A stretch of 20,784 nt of DNA from Reticulitermes lucifugus (taxonomy: Eukaryota > Arthropoda > Insecta > Blattodea > Rhinotermitidae), in the NCBI GenBank assembly GCA_026260175.1, contig JAKCWW010004613.1, forward strand, positions 14,716 through 35,499. The letters are read 5' to 3'. A program made the translations under genes and the position numbers. Shown piece after piece: positions 19,432 through 20,784 of the stretch. The stretch's first letter is position 1. Every line of letters starts with the position of its first letter. The notes beneath the pieces were generated by a model that had not been told where the DNA came from, did not search any database, and saw only the letters and a program-made list of their open reading frames with translations.

Positions 19432-19574
19432 AGGGACAGGTGGCGGGCTCTTGTGAGTGCGGTAATGAACCTTCGGGTTCCACAAAACGCGGGGAATTTC
19501 TTGAGTAGCTGACGACCTGTTAGCTTCTCAATAAGGACTGCTCCATGGAGTTAGTTAGTTAGTTAGTTAGTTAG
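19432..19574 (+). mobile_element. 5'-truncated RTE-type LINE 3' end with target duplication and TTAG tail
   Basis: A 143-bp insertion is flanked by a perfect 12-bp direct repeat, TCATTGTTCATC, at 19420-19431 and 19575-19586. It begins GGACAGGTGGCGGGCTCTTG and runs through GGTAATGAACCTTCGGGTTC, the end of the LINE reading frame in this family. It ends in CCATGGAG and about six TTAG units. The structure is that of reverse transcription starting on the tail and stopping early, as LINEs do. It is the best-preserved copy here and a useful reference for the others. Confidence 0.85.
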
Positions 19575-19586
19575 TCATTGTTCATC

Positions 19587-20030
19587 GCAGACGTAATTCT
19601 AATTTGACAGTCCGAATTGCCAGTGTTTTTACTCCGTTAAGATGAAAGCAATGCATCACTCGAGAATGTCTCTGTGGTGTTGTCCACAGACGAAGAAGTG
19701 AGGTGTCGTAAGACCATTATCTGATTGAACACGTGTTGAAGTGACAGTTCTCAAGGTGTGGTATTGGGGAAGTTGGCCACGTGACTAGAAACCCTAAAAG
19801 ACTACGTGTTTTAACAACACAGAAATTGTTCTTGGACTTAAACGACTGTGGATGCAGCACAAACCTTCTGAATGGAGTGAAGCTGTAGTTGTAGTGTGCG
19901 TCTGGAAAGAGTCGGTACAGTGGTAAGAAAGTTTTCAGAGTTTATTACGTGAAATTGTCCATACACCTAAACTCCACACCACGAAGGAGACGATAAAGAT
20001 CAACGTATTCTTAATCTTGGTCTAGTTAGA
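19587..20030. other. Unassigned stretch between mobile elements
   Basis: No supported gene. Sequence composition is more balanced than in the AT-rich stretches, but neither strand shows a recognisable motif. Confidence 0.4.
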
Positions 20031-20031
20031 C

Positions 20032-20195
20032 GTGAGGGGCAACTACTCCCGGAAGAATAGTCCCCGGTACCCTTTGATTAAGAGACTGGATGCTACCCAT
20101 CGCGAGCATGGCAGTAAAATACTGCGCCTCAAGGTTGCATAACCCGCTTGCAGGCACTGTCTTAACTGAGCTATCCAAGCTCACGTGCGCTACTT
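20032..20195 (-). mobile_element. tRNA-derived SINE with decayed B box
   Basis: Reading leftwards, the head contains a clear A box, TAGCTCAGTTAAG (20173-20161). A palindromised remnant follows where the T arm and B box should be (GGCGCAGTATTTTACTGCC, 20128-20110; intact relatives would have GGTTCGAATCC). The body ends with GGGAGTAGTTGCCCCTCACG. It differs from the SINE at 600-876 in its body, so it is a second family. No target duplication could be defined. The 91-codon minus frame here is a shadow. Confidence 0.65.
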
Positions 20196-20246
20196 TGTTA
20201 AGATAAAAAATACTAACTTTATAAATTAAAAGTATATTAACAATAA

Positions 20247-20356
20247 GCGGGCTCTTTTGAACCTGGTAACTGAACTTCGGGTTCCGTAAGTTGCGGGTCA
20301 TTCTTAACTCGGTGAGTGACTGTCAGCATCTCAAGGGGGACAACTCCATGGAGTTA
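20247..20356 (+). mobile_element. RTE-type LINE 3' end, diverged
   Basis: It starts GCGGGCTCTTTTGAACCTGG and follows the 19432-19574 copy through ACTTCGGGTTCC, GACTGTCAGCATCTCAAG and CTCCATGGAGTTA. The tail is reduced to about one unit. No target duplication was found. Confidence 0.75.
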
Positions 20357-20539
20357 TTATGACTACTTGTTTTCATGAAAGTAGCTCCTGAAACGTCTGT
20401 CAGGGGTGACATTACTTTTTTTGCGTCTGTCGAAGTCAGTATGCCCGCCTTCATGCTTCCTCACACAGTAACAAAACATCCTCTTAAGAGTATATTGGAA
20501 TCGGTTTCTTGCAACTGTGGATAAAGGTGTTAATAAGAC

Positions 20540-20721
20540 GCTGTTTGTATACAGTTTTTTTTACCGATTTAAATGCACAAATTGTAGTCTCTTCGCGTCC
20601 GAATCCACACCGGCTCTTGGGCACATTCAGCCTCTTATTCAAACAGCACAGTAGACTGTTTCACAAAGAAGGAAGGCAGGGAGTAATATGGCTGAAGCTT
20701 AAAGCTGACCAATCTCGGTCA
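20540..20721. other. Unassigned sequence beside the terminal LINE fragment
   Basis: A 71-codon plus-strand frame (20509-20724) is open here. It shows no recognisable motif and runs into the LINE tail. It may be chance. Confidence 0.3.
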
Positions 20722-20784
20722 TAACTAACTAACTAACTCCATGGAGCAGAGTCCTTCTTGAGAAGCTAACAGGTCGTCAGCTAG
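20722..20784 (-). mobile_element. RTE-type LINE 3' end cut by the window edge
   Basis: On the minus strand the sequence GACGACCTGTTAGCTTCTCA, AGAAGGACTCTGCTCCATGG, then GTTA-type tail units is nearly identical to 19507-19574 but in the opposite orientation. Only its last 63 bases are inside the window. Confidence 0.8.

Noticed and set aside
19554-19574. TTAG repeats as a possible telomeric array
   Set aside because: Insect telomere repeats are TTAGG, and this run is the tail of a LINE insertion bounded by target duplications.
20026-20301. 91-codon minus-strand frame
   Set aside because: It runs across a SINE and the antisense of a LINE 3' end, so no independent coding signal remains.
1-20784. 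CRISPR arrays, phage or bacterial defence systems
   Set aside because: No regularly spaced repeats, operons or prokaryotic gene structure. All evidence points to a eukaryotic nuclear genome.

Overview
This is a stretch of insect-type nuclear DNA: AT-rich, almost without long reading frames, and packed with old transposon debris. There are no bacterial operons, ribosome binding sites, rRNA or intact tRNA genes. The retroelement 3' ends with TTAG-type tails, the tRNA-headed SINEs and a mariner-like transposase with a DUF4817-like start are, from memory, typical of cockroach and termite (Blattodea) genomes. That placement is an inference and was not checked against a database.

Layout. At the left edge (160-348, minus) is one candidate host exon with good splice sites. 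It encodes a segment resembling the second membrane helix of a tetraspanin. At 600-876 is an essentially complete tRNA-derived SINE with a perfect 10-bp target duplication. From 3.8 to 5.7 kb come a folded Penelope-like terminus, a decayed RTE-type LINE 3' end (minus) and a GC-rich decayed SINE (minus). At 7241-7451 is a short hAT-type MITE with a near-perfect 8-bp target duplication, followed by a second hAT-like end. From 8.4 to 9.6 kb lie a pyrimidine tract, a purine tract and another LINE 3' end. From 10.65 to 11.53 kb is a recognisable but dead mariner-superfamily transposase (plus). At 12.7 kb is a compact palindrome, followed by an isolated hAT-like end and a SINE fragment (13.45 kb). 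From 14.38 to 14.69 kb two copies of the same LINE C-terminal coding segment sit head to tail (minus). At 15.3-15.4 kb and 17.4 kb there are further structured 'GAAAC' termini. The last 1.4 kb hold three more LINE 3' ends, two plus and one minus, and a minus-strand SINE.

How the parts relate. One LINE family accounts for at least seven fragments. The SINEs and MITE have no coding capacity and would have depended on enzymes supplied elsewhere. Apart from the possible exon, the window reads as intron or intergenic DNA, perhaps an intron of the tetraspanin-like gene upstream of that exon.

I did not find a convincing new biological system. The items most worth a second look are the candidate exon, the set of structured GAAAC-type termini, the 55-bp palindrome and the tandem LINE segments.
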